The notes beneath the pieces are model-generated. The model made no database searches. It was given only the letters and a program-made list of their open reading frames with translations, and was not told where the DNA came from. Shown piece by piece: positions 30,270 to 36,218 of a DNA stretch of 36,218 nucleotides. The stretch covers positions 1-36,218 of the IMG/VR virus record IMGVR_UViG_3300021963_003902, one strand, 5' to 3'. The stretch comes from a virus. The translations under genes and the position numbers were made by a program. Position 1 is the first letter of the stretch, and every line of letters starts with the position of its first letter.

Positions 30270-31572
30270 TCTATTACTAATAAGCTTCTCGGCTTATGCA
30301 ACAGACAATGCTATTAAGATGGCATACAACTTTACAACTGTATCTCAGACCGTTGTATTCAATAGTGCTATGCAAGCTGGAGGTACACTAACGCTTTCCG
30401 CTCAAGCTATGGATGGCGGTGGCCGTGCGCCTGGAGATCCGTTTACTTTAAAAATGGTTTTCTATAATAGTAATAATGCTATCATTACAACAGTACAACA
30501 AGCATTTACCTTAACATACGGAGTAACCACTCCTTCAACTTACAGTGTATCAACTGCAAACTGTGGAGGAAGTTGTACTAACGTTGCTTATGTTAGTGTT
30601 CAATTCTATGGTAAAGATGGTGGATACTGGGCAGGTAACTATGGTCCATATATCGTTTCACCAAGCCTAACTTTTGCTGGTGGAGGTAACATACTTTATA
30701 ATCCAGAGTTTGGTATCTATGGAACAAATGGATATGCACAAGGATGGGCATCCACTGCTGGTTGGCAAAACTGCGCATTATATTCTGGATCTGCGACTTG
30801 CGTTATAAACAATGGAGCTCCAGTAAATGGTGGTACTTACAGTGCTACTGGTGGAACCACATCTGGTAGTTCTGGTGGATATGTTGCTGCAGCACCAGCA
30901 CCCACGTATAGTTCAAGTATAACTAATGCACAAGAAACACGTAAGAATTCTGAAACTACACAACGATTAAATCAATCTGGTAATGAGATACAGATAGAAC
31001 AAATAGGCGATAATAATAACATTACGATAAGACAAGGCGTAACTATTAGTGGTAAGAATAGGATTGAGTTATACTCTAATGGAGACTACAATACACTCAA
31101 CTTAAATCAAGGTTATACTACAACAGGAACAGTATCAGTAGGAGACAGTAATAACCATTATCTAAACTTAAATATGATAGGAAATAATAACTCTGTAACG
31201 CAACAACAGACTGGTACTAGTAACTTTGCTGAGACTACCATAAGTGGTAATAGTAATAACATAACTAATATACAGCAGGGATCTAGTGGTAAGGTTATAT
31301 TTCAGAATATAAGTGGTAACAGTAATACAGTAACAACAAACCAGAAGGATTCTGGTCAACATTATTTAGATATTAAGTTAACTGGTAACGGTCATACGGT
31401 TAACACTACACAAGAAGGAGCTGGTAACCATGCAGCCACCATTGACTTTACAAACTCCGGTGGAGCTTCATCACTCAACTTAAATCAGTCTGGATCGACA
31501 AATCAGATATATAGTATACAGCAAAGTTGTGTAAATGCCGCTGGATGCTCAACTACGATAACCCAGCCTTAA
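30232..31572 (+). CDS. Chimeric adhesin: N-terminal beta domain plus curlin repeats
   Basis: The 446-residue protein has a signal peptide (MVATRLLQLLKISLLLISFSAYA), an unrecognised beta-rich domain of about 190 residues with three Cys pairs or singles (NCGGSC, NCALY, TCVIN), a Gly/Ser/Pro linker, and about 200 residues of curlin-type repeats beginning LNQSGNEIQIEQIGDNNNITIRQ (read in parts). Repeats include LNQG, TQQQTGTSN, NISGNSNTV and LNLNQSGSTN. The C-terminus has another Cys pair. I infer a fibre-tip or nucleator protein: curlin repeats to join the fibre and a head domain to bind a target. It overlaps the FecR gene by 38 nt. Confidence 0.75.
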   Translation: MVATRLLQLLKISLLLISFSAYATDNAIKMAYNFTTVSQTVVFNSAMQAGGTLTLSAQAMDGGGRAPGDPFTLKMVFYNSNNAIITTVQQAFTLTYGVTTPSTYSVSTANCGGSCTNVAYVSVQFYGKDGGYWAGNYGPYIVSPSLTFAGGGNILYNPEFGIYGTNGYAQGWASTAGWQNCALYSGSATCVINNGAPVNGGTYSATGGTTSGSSGGYVAAAPAPTYSSSITNAQETRKNSETTQRLNQSGNEIQIEQIGDNNNITIRQGVTISGKNRIELYSNGDYNTLNLNQGYTTTGTVSVGDSNNHYLNLNMIGNNNSVTQQQTGTSNFAETTISGNSNNITNIQQGSSGKVIFQNISGNSNTVTTNQKDSGQHYLDIKLTGNGHTVNTTQEGAGNHAATIDFTNSGGASSLNLNQSGSTNQIYSIQQSCVNAAGCSTTITQP

Positions 31573-31579
31573 TAAATAA

Positions 31580-31609
31580 TTGTACAATATTTAAAATATA
31601 GGATATAAT
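31580..31609 (+). promoter_or_regulatory. TGTAC-type early promoter, leaderless
   Basis: TTGTAC at 31580-31585, an 18-nt AT-rich spacer, TATAAT at 31604-31609, and six bases to the ATG at 31616, placing the expected +1 on the A of the start codon. It separates the cyclase from the curli genes upstream, so the two sets can be transcribed at different times. Confidence 0.82.
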
Positions 31610-31615
31610 TGATAT

Positions 31616-33631
31616 ATGAAAAGATTATTATCGCCGTGGTTTGCATTATTAACTTTAGCATTATTAATAGGTGTTAGAGCTACCGATCCAGCATTTATAG
31701 AATCAGTTAGACTTAGATACTTTGATACACTCATCACATCTAAACCTATAACTCAATCTAAACAAGTTCATGTCGTTAATATCGATGATAAAGCTATAGA
31801 ACGACTTGGGCAATTTCCATTTCCAAGGACACAATATGCGAACATTATTGAAGATATTTATTCCCGTGGTGCTGGTCTCGTTGTCTTTAATCTCTTTATG
31901 CCTGATAGTGACAGGTTTGGACGGGATTCTGGACTGGCTGATACACTCACTCGGCATCCTGTAGTACTACCTCAAGTAGCAACTTCAGATAAACAAAAAC
32001 CTGGGGCATTTAGACCAGGAGTATCAGAGATCGGTGGTAAAGCATCTGATTTTGCAGTAAATTATCCTGGTATTCAAGCCAATATAGAATCTTTTAACAG
32101 CCGTGGAGCTGGAATAGGAGTTGTAAATGTATTACCTGAAATTGATGGTGTTGTTCGTCGTATCCCTATGGTCGTCGCAAGTGATGGCAAATTGTACCCA
32201 AGTATCAGTCTTGAAACAATGCGTGTTGCAGTTGGAGACCCAAGTTTCCAAGTCAAATCAAATCAACTTGGTATCGAGGCAGTTAGAATACCTAGCTTCT
32301 CCAAGGTTGTCACAGACCCAATGGGTAGAATATGGGTTGACTGGAGTTCCACTCCGATTGAACACAGTCTTGTGGGATTACCCAAATCCTTCGATGGAGG
32401 TATCGTCATCGTTGGGTTATCAGCACGTGGACTCAATAACCCAGTGGCGACACCTAGAGGAGCAGTCTTTCCTCATTACGTACAAGCTTCTGTATTAGAC
32501 ACATTAATGTCTGGCACTAACATCTCCCGTCCTGATTGGGCAGATGGCGCTGAGATGTTAACTGTATTTGTACTATCAATTCTAATAATCTTTTTATCGA
32601 GGTGGAAATATGCTATTATCCCTATTATTGGGCTTATTGGCCTTTTATATTATGCTTCTCATTTTGCCTTTACTACTTACGGCTATCTGGTGGATTCTGT
32701 GTTTCCTATTCTCGCTTTGGGTATTGTATATGCTCATTCATATACTGTTAAATTTATAAGCGAACTCAATCAGAAGTTACAGATCAAGAAACAGTTTGGT
32801 TCTTATGTAAGTCCTATCATCGTTGAACGTTTACAAAAGAATCCAGACTTAATTAAACTTGGTGGTGAAGAGAAGATGTTAACAGCAGTCATGACTGACA
32901 TGCGCAACTTCACAGGACTTGGTGAGAAGTATGGTCAAGACGTTGAAGGCTTTACTGCTATCATGAACCAATACATGACAGCCATCGCTCAACCAGTATT
33001 TAAGAATGATGGTTGTCTTATTAAGTTTATCGGTGATGCATCATTACATATCCATGGAGCTCCACTTGATGATGACAAACATGCATATCATGCTGTTAAG
33101 ACTACGTTAGAGATGATCGAAGCTGTTGAACAATTTAATAAACATCTTGAATCGATCGGTAAACCTCCAGTTGGTATGGGTGCAGGTGTCAACACAGGTA
33201 AGATCTTAGTAGGTAACATTGGATCTGAGGGTAAGATGGGTTATGACGTATTAGGTGATCCGGTCTCAGTCGCTGCTCGATTAGAGAGTCAAACTAAATC
33301 ATATGGTGTGTTGATGATCCTTGGTCCTGATACTGCGGCCGCAGTTAAAGATGACTTTGACGTTGTTTGGCTTGATAATATCGCTGTGAAAGGTAAGACA
33401 GTCGGTCTTGATATCTACACAGTAGGTAAGACTATCAAACATAAACACGAAGAGTTCCGTAAAGAATACCAACGTGGTAACTGGAAACGTGCTACAGAAT
33501 GGGCACAAGAACTCATTGATGATCCAGATGATAAAGTTACAATTAAAGAATACTATCACAAGATGATAGCTAGAATGGATGATGGCCTTCCTGCAAACTG
33601 GGATGGTACATATCATGCGACTTCTAAGTAG
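31616..33631 (+). CDS. CHASE2-domain membrane adenylate cyclase
   Basis: The 671-residue protein has an N-terminal membrane helix (about 7-22), a periplasmic CHASE2 sensor domain (about 25-305), three membrane helices (about 312-378) and a class III cyclase domain (about 415-610). Metal ligands D428 (TDMRNFT) and D474 (KFIGDA) are present, as are adenine-selecting K470 and D544. The transition-state Arg R555 is present, but the partner Asn four residues earlier is Ser (S551), so activity may be low or altered. It would make cAMP from a periplasmic signal. CHASE2-cyclases commonly accompany FecR proteins, and one lies just upstream. It is transcribed from its own leaderless TGTAC promoter. Confidence 0.9.
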   Translation: MKRLLSPWFALLTLALLIGVRATDPAFIESVRLRYFDTLITSKPITQSKQVHVVNIDDKAIERLGQFPFPRTQYANIIEDIYSRGAGLVVFNLFMPDSDRFGRDSGLADTLTRHPVVLPQVATSDKQKPGAFRPGVSEIGGKASDFAVNYPGIQANIESFNSRGAGIGVVNVLPEIDGVVRRIPMVVASDGKLYPSISLETMRVAVGDPSFQVKSNQLGIEAVRIPSFSKVVTDPMGRIWVDWSSTPIEHSLVGLPKSFDGGIVIVGLSARGLNNPVATPRGAVFPHYVQASVLDTLMSGTNISRPDWADGAEMLTVFVLSILIIFLSRWKYAIIPIIGLIGLLYYASHFAFTTYGYLVDSVFPILALGIVYAHSYTVKFISELNQKLQIKKQFGSYVSPIIVERLQKNPDLIKLGGEEKMLTAVMTDMRNFTGLGEKYGQDVEGFTAIMNQYMTAIAQPVFKNDGCLIKFIGDASLHIHGAPLDDDKHAYHAVKTTLEMIEAVEQFNKHLESIGKPPVGMGAGVNTGKILVGNIGSEGKMGYDVLGDPVSVAARLESQTKSYGVLMILGPDTAAAVKDDFDVVWLDNIAVKGKTVGLDIYTVGKTIKHKHEEFRKEYQRGNWKRATEWAQELIDDPDDKVTIKEYYHKMIARMDDGLPANWDGTYHATSK

Positions 33632-34337
33632 TATCTTATTGCTGTTAGCATTGAACTGTCATGCTCACGAGATAACCGCTGAGTCATGGGTAGTGACTAA
33701 CGAGGAAGGTAATGTCATCGCTGGTCAAAACGTAGCTGATATACGACCTATAGCATCTATCACAAAGCTTGTTACAGCTATGACTATATTAAACGGCGGT
33801 CAGAATATAGACGAACCAGTGAAAGCTCAAGGTTTTGGTATGATAACACGTAGACAACTTATAGATATGGCTATCGTTAAGTCAAATAACCAAGCTGCAG
33901 ATCAACTATGTAGGTTATACGTAGGTGGTTACGGCATGTGTATAGCTGACATGAACCATCTATTATATAAGCTTAATCTATTAAACACCATCGTATACGA
34001 TTCAACTGGTTTAGATAGACGTAACCAATCGACAGCTATGGAACTAACAAAGCTAGTCCAAGAAGCATCTAAATACCCTGAGATCGTCACTGCTTCTCAA
34101 CAGTCAAATATAAAGATCAAGACTAAGAGGCGTTTCTGGGTATTCAAAAACACTAACCCCCTCATAGGTAAAAGACAAGACATCATAGTATCCAAGACCG
34201 GCTTCACAAACTCTGCCGGAGGATGTCTTGCAATGCTTATGTCTACTGACAAAGGGACGCGCTCGGTCGTAGTCCTGGGTTCACGAAATACACATACCCG
34301 CATCCCAGAAGCTGAGTTCATAGCTGATACATACTAA
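33615..34337 (+). CDS. Periplasmic DD-peptidase (peptidase S11 family)
   Basis: From ATG 33615 the product has 240 residues, starting with a signal peptide (MRLLSSILLLLALNCHA). It shows all three penicillin-binding motifs: SITK (SxxK, nucleophile Ser), SNN (SxN) and KTG in VSKTGFTNSAGG. It is close to D-alanyl-D-alanine carboxy/endopeptidases of the PbpG/DacA type but shorter, lacking the C-terminal domain and membrane anchor of DacA. It trims or opens peptidoglycan cross-links. It overlaps the cyclase gene by 17 nt and is therefore made from the same early promoter. It may loosen the wall for CsgG assembly or prepare lysis. Confidence 0.88.
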   Translation: MRLLSSILLLLALNCHAHEITAESWVVTNEEGNVIAGQNVADIRPIASITKLVTAMTILNGGQNIDEPVKAQGFGMITRRQLIDMAIVKSNNQAADQLCRLYVGGYGMCIADMNHLLYKLNLLNTIVYDSTGLDRRNQSTAMELTKLVQEASKYPEIVTASQQSNIKIKTKRRFWVFKNTNPLIGKRQDIIVSKTGFTNSAGGCLAMLMSTDKGTRSVVVLGSRNTHTRIPEAEFIADTY

Positions 34338-34353
34338 CATCTAATCCCTAAAT

Positions 34354-34382
34354 GGGCTGTCCTGGGCGCTGCCGGGGAGTCC
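34354..34382. other. GC-rich island in an AT-rich gap
   Basis: The stretch from GGGCTGTCC through GGGCGCTGCC to GGGGAGTCC is over 75% G+C inside an otherwise AT-rich intergenic gap (34338-34516). It can form only weak internal hairpins (GGC-GCT-GCC, and CCC-TAAAT-GGG at its left edge). It is followed by a run of A and the long hairpin at 34387-34436. It might be part of a small RNA. No family recognised. Confidence 0.4.
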
Positions 34383-34386
34383 TAAA

Positions 34387-34436
34387 AAAGCTAATAAAAT
34401 CATAGGCTTATATAAGTTATTGATTCTATTAGCTTT
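34387..34436 (+). terminator. Long hairpin, probable terminator
   Basis: A perfect 10-bp outer stem, AAAGCTAATA (34387-34396) with TATTAGCTTT (34427-34436), continues inward with a few mismatches and G-U pairs to CTTAT/ATAAG, giving about 20 paired positions. It is followed by ATTTATTTTC. It follows the DD-peptidase gene and precedes an early promoter, so it fits a transcription terminator; the long stem could also be an RNase III site. Confidence 0.6.
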
Positions 34437-34455
34437 ATTTATTTTCATCCAGGCT

Positions 34456-34485
34456 ATGTACATTAATTAGCTTATTCAGTATAAT
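34456..34485 (+). promoter_or_regulatory. TGTAC-type early promoter with short leader
   Basis: ATGTAC at 34456-34461, 18-nt spacer starting ATTAATTA, TATAAT at 34480-34485. Unlike the other promoters of this class, it leaves a leader of about 25 nt with a GGAGAG ribosome site before the ATG at 34517. Confidence 0.8.
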
Positions 34486-34516
34486 GGTTATATTAAATCA
34501 ACAAACGGAGAGAATT

Positions 34517-34795
34517 ATGAGAGATCAAAAAGAACAATTAGTATGGGAAAAACAAGCATACGGTATGAGCAAAGCTCAGTTAGACCAAATGGTAAAAATA
34601 CAAGCTTTTCCAGGTCAGGAAATGATGTTCGCAGCAGGTATGTTAAGTGACGCACAAGAAGTTATCGGTGCTGACTTCAACGGTACTAACGAAGGTTGGG
34701 TTTCACCTCAACAAGCTAACGAAGCTCGTCAGTTCATTAACTGTGCTAAAGCTATCATGTTCGATTATTTAAACAAACAAAGAAAGGCTGCTTAA
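34517..34795 (+). CDS. Hypothetical early protein
   Basis: The 92-residue product begins MRDQKEQLVWEKQAYG. ATG 34517 is chosen because GGAGAG lies seven bases upstream; an earlier in-frame ATG at 34484 lies inside the -10 box and would not be transcribed. The protein is soluble, helical, without motifs I recognise (segments PGQEMMFAAGMLSDAQEVIG and ARQFINCAKAIMFDYL). It shares a promoter with the next gene, two bases downstream. Small early T4-like genes of this sort often modify host functions, but nothing in the sequence shows how. Confidence 0.65.
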   Translation: MRDQKEQLVWEKQAYGMSKAQLDQMVKIQAFPGQEMMFAAGMLSDAQEVIGADFNGTNEGWVSPQQANEARQFINCAKAIMFDYLNKQRKAA

Positions 34796-34797
34796 TC

Positions 34798-35202
34798 ATG
34801 GGTTTAGATATGTACGCGTACAGTCGCGCTAAAGAAAAAGAGTCAAAAGCAATAGAGCTCCAATACTGGAGAAAACACAACGCTCTTCATGGTCTCTTAG
34901 AAGACATGTGGAACGATAAGGGTCAACCTATCCCTCAGTGGATGCGTGACGAATATCCTGAAGATTTCGAACAGGAACGTGTGATACCGTTTAATGGTAT
35001 CGAGATGGAACTCACTGAGGCTGACATCAACTATATAGAGTCAGTCGTCATTAATAACGAGTTACCTGAGACTGAAGGTTTCTTCTTTGGTCAAGACTCA
35101 CGGTTCGATGCTGATGATAAAGCAGCAGACATTGAGTTTATCAAGAAAGCTCGTGAAGCTTTCGCTAGAGGCGAACAAGTATTTTACACTAGTTCATGGT
35201 AA
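34798..35202 (+). CDS. Conserved phage protein, MGLDMY family
   Basis: The 134-residue soluble protein has a recurrent layout: start MGLDMYAYSR, a central WRKHNALHGLLEDMW, then TEGFFFGQDS and a C-terminal YTSSW. I know this start and end from many phage and some bacterial proteins of unknown function. His and Trp positions in the central helix are conserved in the family (from memory) and may bind a ligand. It follows the preceding gene by two bases and belongs to the same early unit. Confidence 0.7.
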   Translation: MGLDMYAYSRAKEKESKAIELQYWRKHNALHGLLEDMWNDKGQPIPQWMRDEYPEDFEQERVIPFNGIEMELTEADINYIESVVINNELPETEGFFFGQDSRFDADDKAADIEFIKKAREAFARGEQVFYTSSW

Positions 35203-35208
35203 AAATAT

Positions 35209-35238
35209 ATGTACAATAAATCAAAAAAAGGGTATAAT
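35209..35238 (+). promoter_or_regulatory. TGTAC-type early promoter, leaderless
   Basis: ATGTAC at 35209-35214, 18-nt spacer, TATAAT at 35233-35238, six bases to the ATG at 35245. The ATG contained in the -35 box is in frame with the gene but cannot be the start if this promoter is used. Confidence 0.78.
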
Positions 35239-35244
35239 GACATT

Positions 35245-35391
35245 ATGTTAAATGTAAAAGGCATTAAAAAAGGTCGTATGTATGAAACCCCAGATCCTAT
35301 TGATGAGGACGAAGTTTCAATGGAAGAGAAAGAGTTATTAAATAGTTTAGTGGATCCTCATTCATGGGGTCCAGGTTATGGAGAAGAGTAA
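35245..35391 (+). CDS. Small acidic hypothetical protein on a leaderless message
   Basis: The 48-residue product starts MLNVKGIKKGRMYETPDP, continues with an acidic region (IDEDEVSMEEKE) and ends HSWGPGYGEE. I reject a start at 35209 because the promoter would then lie inside the coding region. The stop TAA overlaps the next ATG by one base. No family is recognised. Confidence 0.6.
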   Translation: MLNVKGIKKGRMYETPDPIDEDEVSMEEKELLNSLVDPHSWGPGYGEE

Positions 35392-35648
35392 TGATATTAA
35401 ATGACGAACAATTTTATGATCACGTTTACAAACAACTGGTCACAGGTGATGTTAGAGTCGTGTTTAAAAAGTTAGACGGCACCGAGAGAACTATGCTTTG
35501 TACGTTGACTAATATACCTGACGAACATCAGCCAAAGAATGCATCTGATAAAGAGCCTTCTAAAGAAGTCTTACGGGTATTTGATACTGAAAATCAAGGC
35601 TGGAGATCTTTTAGACTTGAGTCAGTCATATCAGTTCAAGCTATATAA
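35391..35648 (+). CDS. SH3-like beta-barrel protein (DUF2693-like)
   Basis: From ATG 35391 the product has 85 residues. It contains VRVVFKKLDGTERTMLCTLT and a C-terminal LRVFDTENQGWRSFRLESVIS, the strand pattern of the small SH3-like proteins annotated as DUF2693 in T4-like phages: a kxDGteR motif, then a final W-R-S-F-R-x-E-S-V/I strand. Such proteins probably bind nucleic acid or protein, but no function is established to my knowledge. An earlier in-frame start at 35364 would overlap the previous gene by 28 nt and is less likely than the TAATG overlap. Confidence 0.68.
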   Translation: MILNDEQFYDHVYKQLVTGDVRVVFKKLDGTERTMLCTLTNIPDEHQPKNASDKEPSKEVLRVFDTENQGWRSFRLESVISVQAI

Positions 35649-35649
35649 C

Positions 35650-35753
35650 GGTTTAGGCTCTCAGCCAATCAATAAAATACATGCGGACACTGCCTAGGCT
35701 CTGCTTCCGATGGGTCAGCTACTGTTGCAACGGTAGTTCCGAGAGCCTTTTTT
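35650..35753 (+). ncRNA. Candidate structured RNA ending in an intrinsic terminator
   Basis: AGGCTCTC at 35655-35662 is repeated as AGGCTCT at 35696-35702, and both can pair with GAGAGCCT at 35741-35748, which is followed directly by six T. Inside lies a clean hairpin CTACTG-TTGCAA-CGGTAG (35719-35736) and a palindrome GCCTAGGC (35692-35699). The gap is markedly richer in G+C than its surroundings. The features fit a small RNA or cis-regulatory element with two exclusive folds. It does not match the tRNA cloverleaf or the glutamine riboswitch consensus as I remember them. Confidence 0.5.
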
Positions 35754-35810
35754 AAAGTGCATTAGAGGGGTTAAACTAAGGGGCCTCTATTTGACCTAGT
35801 GCACTTTAAA
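35751..35810. promoter_or_regulatory. 60-nt hairpin before the DsbA-like gene
   Basis: An 11-bp perfect inverted repeat, TTTAAAGTGCA (35751-35761) with TGCACTTTAAA (35800-35810), encloses a second stem TAGAGG (35763-35768) with CCTCTA (35784-35789). It begins within the T-run of the upstream RNA element and ends 27 nt before the ATG at 35838. It could be a second, bidirectional terminator or a 5'-end stability structure for the downstream message. No TGTAC or TATAAATA promoter is visible between it and the gene. Confidence 0.55.
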
Positions 35811-35837
35811 AATTAATTTTAAATCGAAAGGTAATAT

Positions 35838-36095
35838 ATGCAATTATTAGAAGAAGACAAAAAGAAAATCAAAGGTGCTCTTAACGAGATCTCTGATTCA
35901 ATGACACGTGTTGAGGCTGAGAAGGACTTTGTAAAAGAAGTGCTTAAGAACCTTTATGACGAGTTTAAGATCCCTAAAAAGACATTAGCTAAGCTTGCTA
36001 ATACATATCATAAACAAAACTTCAATGAGGAAGTAGCTCTTAACGATGAATTTGAAACGATTTATCAAACAGTTACAAACCAAGAAGCAGAATAA
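35838..36095 (+). CDS. DsbA-like small regulator (tentative)
   Basis: The 85-residue helical protein starts MQLLEEDKKKIKGALNEISDSM and has a central PKKTLAKLANTYHKQNF. Marine T4-like phages have a family of this shape annotated as the double-strand-binding late-transcription factor DsbA (from memory): an acidic coiled-coil first half, a short basic helix-turn-helix-like segment, and an acidic C-terminus. T4 DsbA binds late promoters. A GAAAGG ribosome site lies eight bases before the ATG. The identification rests on layout only. Confidence 0.5.
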   Translation: MQLLEEDKKKIKGALNEISDSMTRVEAEKDFVKEVLKNLYDEFKIPKKTLAKLANTYHKQNFNEEVALNDEFETIYQTVTNQEAE

Positions 36096-36125
36096 TTGTA
36101 CATTAATAATTAATTATGGTATACT
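36096..36125 (+). promoter_or_regulatory. TGTAC-type early promoter, leaderless
   Basis: TTGTAC at 36096-36101, 18-nt spacer starting ATTAATAATTAATT, TATACT at 36120-36125 (one mismatch to TATAAT), six bases to the ATG at 36132. Confidence 0.78.
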
Positions 36126-36131
36126 GCCAAT

Positions 36132-36218
36132 ATGAAAACTAAAAAACCAACCAAAGAATGGCAAGAAAAAGCTCTAGCTAAAGGCAAAGGCGACGGTGCT
36201 CCTGTGGTAACACAAGAT
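36132..36218 (+). CDS. Start of a basic protein cut off by the window
   Basis: The frame from ATG 36132 stays open to the window end, giving 29 residues: MKTKKPTKEWQEKALAKGKG and onward. The visible part is strongly basic. Its promoter places +1 on the A of the ATG, so the message should be leaderless. The product cannot be identified from this fragment. Confidence 0.6.
   Translation, partial: MKTKKPTKEWQEKALAKGKGDGAPVVTQD

Noticed and set aside
35650-35753. tRNA or glutamine riboswitch in the 35.7-kb gap
   Set aside because: No cloverleaf with a T-arm GGTTCGA-type loop or CCA-compatible acceptor can be drawn, and the remembered glutamine riboswitch core motifs are absent.

Overview
The window is a contiguous piece of an AT-rich, T4-like myovirus genome. 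Every convincing gene (about 50) lies on the + strand, mostly with ATGA/TAATG-type overlaps. T4-type hallmarks are a gp61-like primase, a GroES/gp31-like co-chaperonin, NrdA/NrdB, TATAAATA late-promoter boxes and T4-style capsid-targeting N-termini. The mix of collagen-like fibre, SpeD homologue, DUF6267-like and DUF6321-like proteins is typical, from memory, of T4-like phages of marine bacteria (cyanobacteria, SAR11, OM43). The host was not determined; a streamlined Gram-negative marine bacterium is the best guess.

Layout. (1) 1-15913 is a virion and lysis block. It starts with a cut-off gene, then four short-spaced genes whose products begin with almost the same ten residues (HAD phosphatase, ligase-like nucleotidyltransferase, DUF6321-like protein, NMN-adenylyltransferase-like protein). 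Next come a collagen-like fibre, a lipoprotein, a second adenylyltransferase-like protein, a Dps ferritin, two large lysine/glutamate-rich repeat proteins, an Ig-like structural protein, two conserved hypotheticals, an i-spanin-like protein, an XhlA-like protein and a Pol-beta-type nucleotidyltransferase. (2) 15913-25000 is metabolism and replication: SpeD homologue, small membrane protein, GroES, primase, GalE-like epimerase, TagD-like cytidylyltransferase, NrdA, a secreted nuclease, NrdB, zinc-ribbon protein, GIY-YIG protein and RmlB-like dehydratase. (3) 24986-34337 is an envelope block: a four-segment membrane protein, three tiny membrane proteins, then a curli-type secretion set (CsgF, CsgG, two curlin-repeat proteins), a FecR-domain protein, a CHASE2-adenylate cyclase and a DD-peptidase. 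(4) 34338-36218 has small early-type genes and two structured intergenic RNAs.

Three things stand out. First, eight unrelated proteins share an N-terminal tag matching the T4 capsid-targeting sequence with a prohead-protease-like I/L-x-E site at its end. This suggests that a kit of nucleic-acid and nucleotide enzymes is packed in the head and injected with the DNA. Second, six promoters share TGTAC-N18-TATAAT, and in four the A of the ATG falls exactly at the expected +1 (a fifth is one base off), so these mRNAs should be leaderless. Third, the phage carries a nearly complete curli export system coupled to a FecR/CHASE2-cyclase signalling pair.

Expression logic (inferred): TGTAC promoters drive early genes (membrane protein and GroES, primase and downstream genes, cyclase and DD-peptidase, small genes at the right end). 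TATAAATA boxes at 6203, 12288 and 26172 would drive late genes (head cargo, Ig-like structural protein, envelope/curli block).
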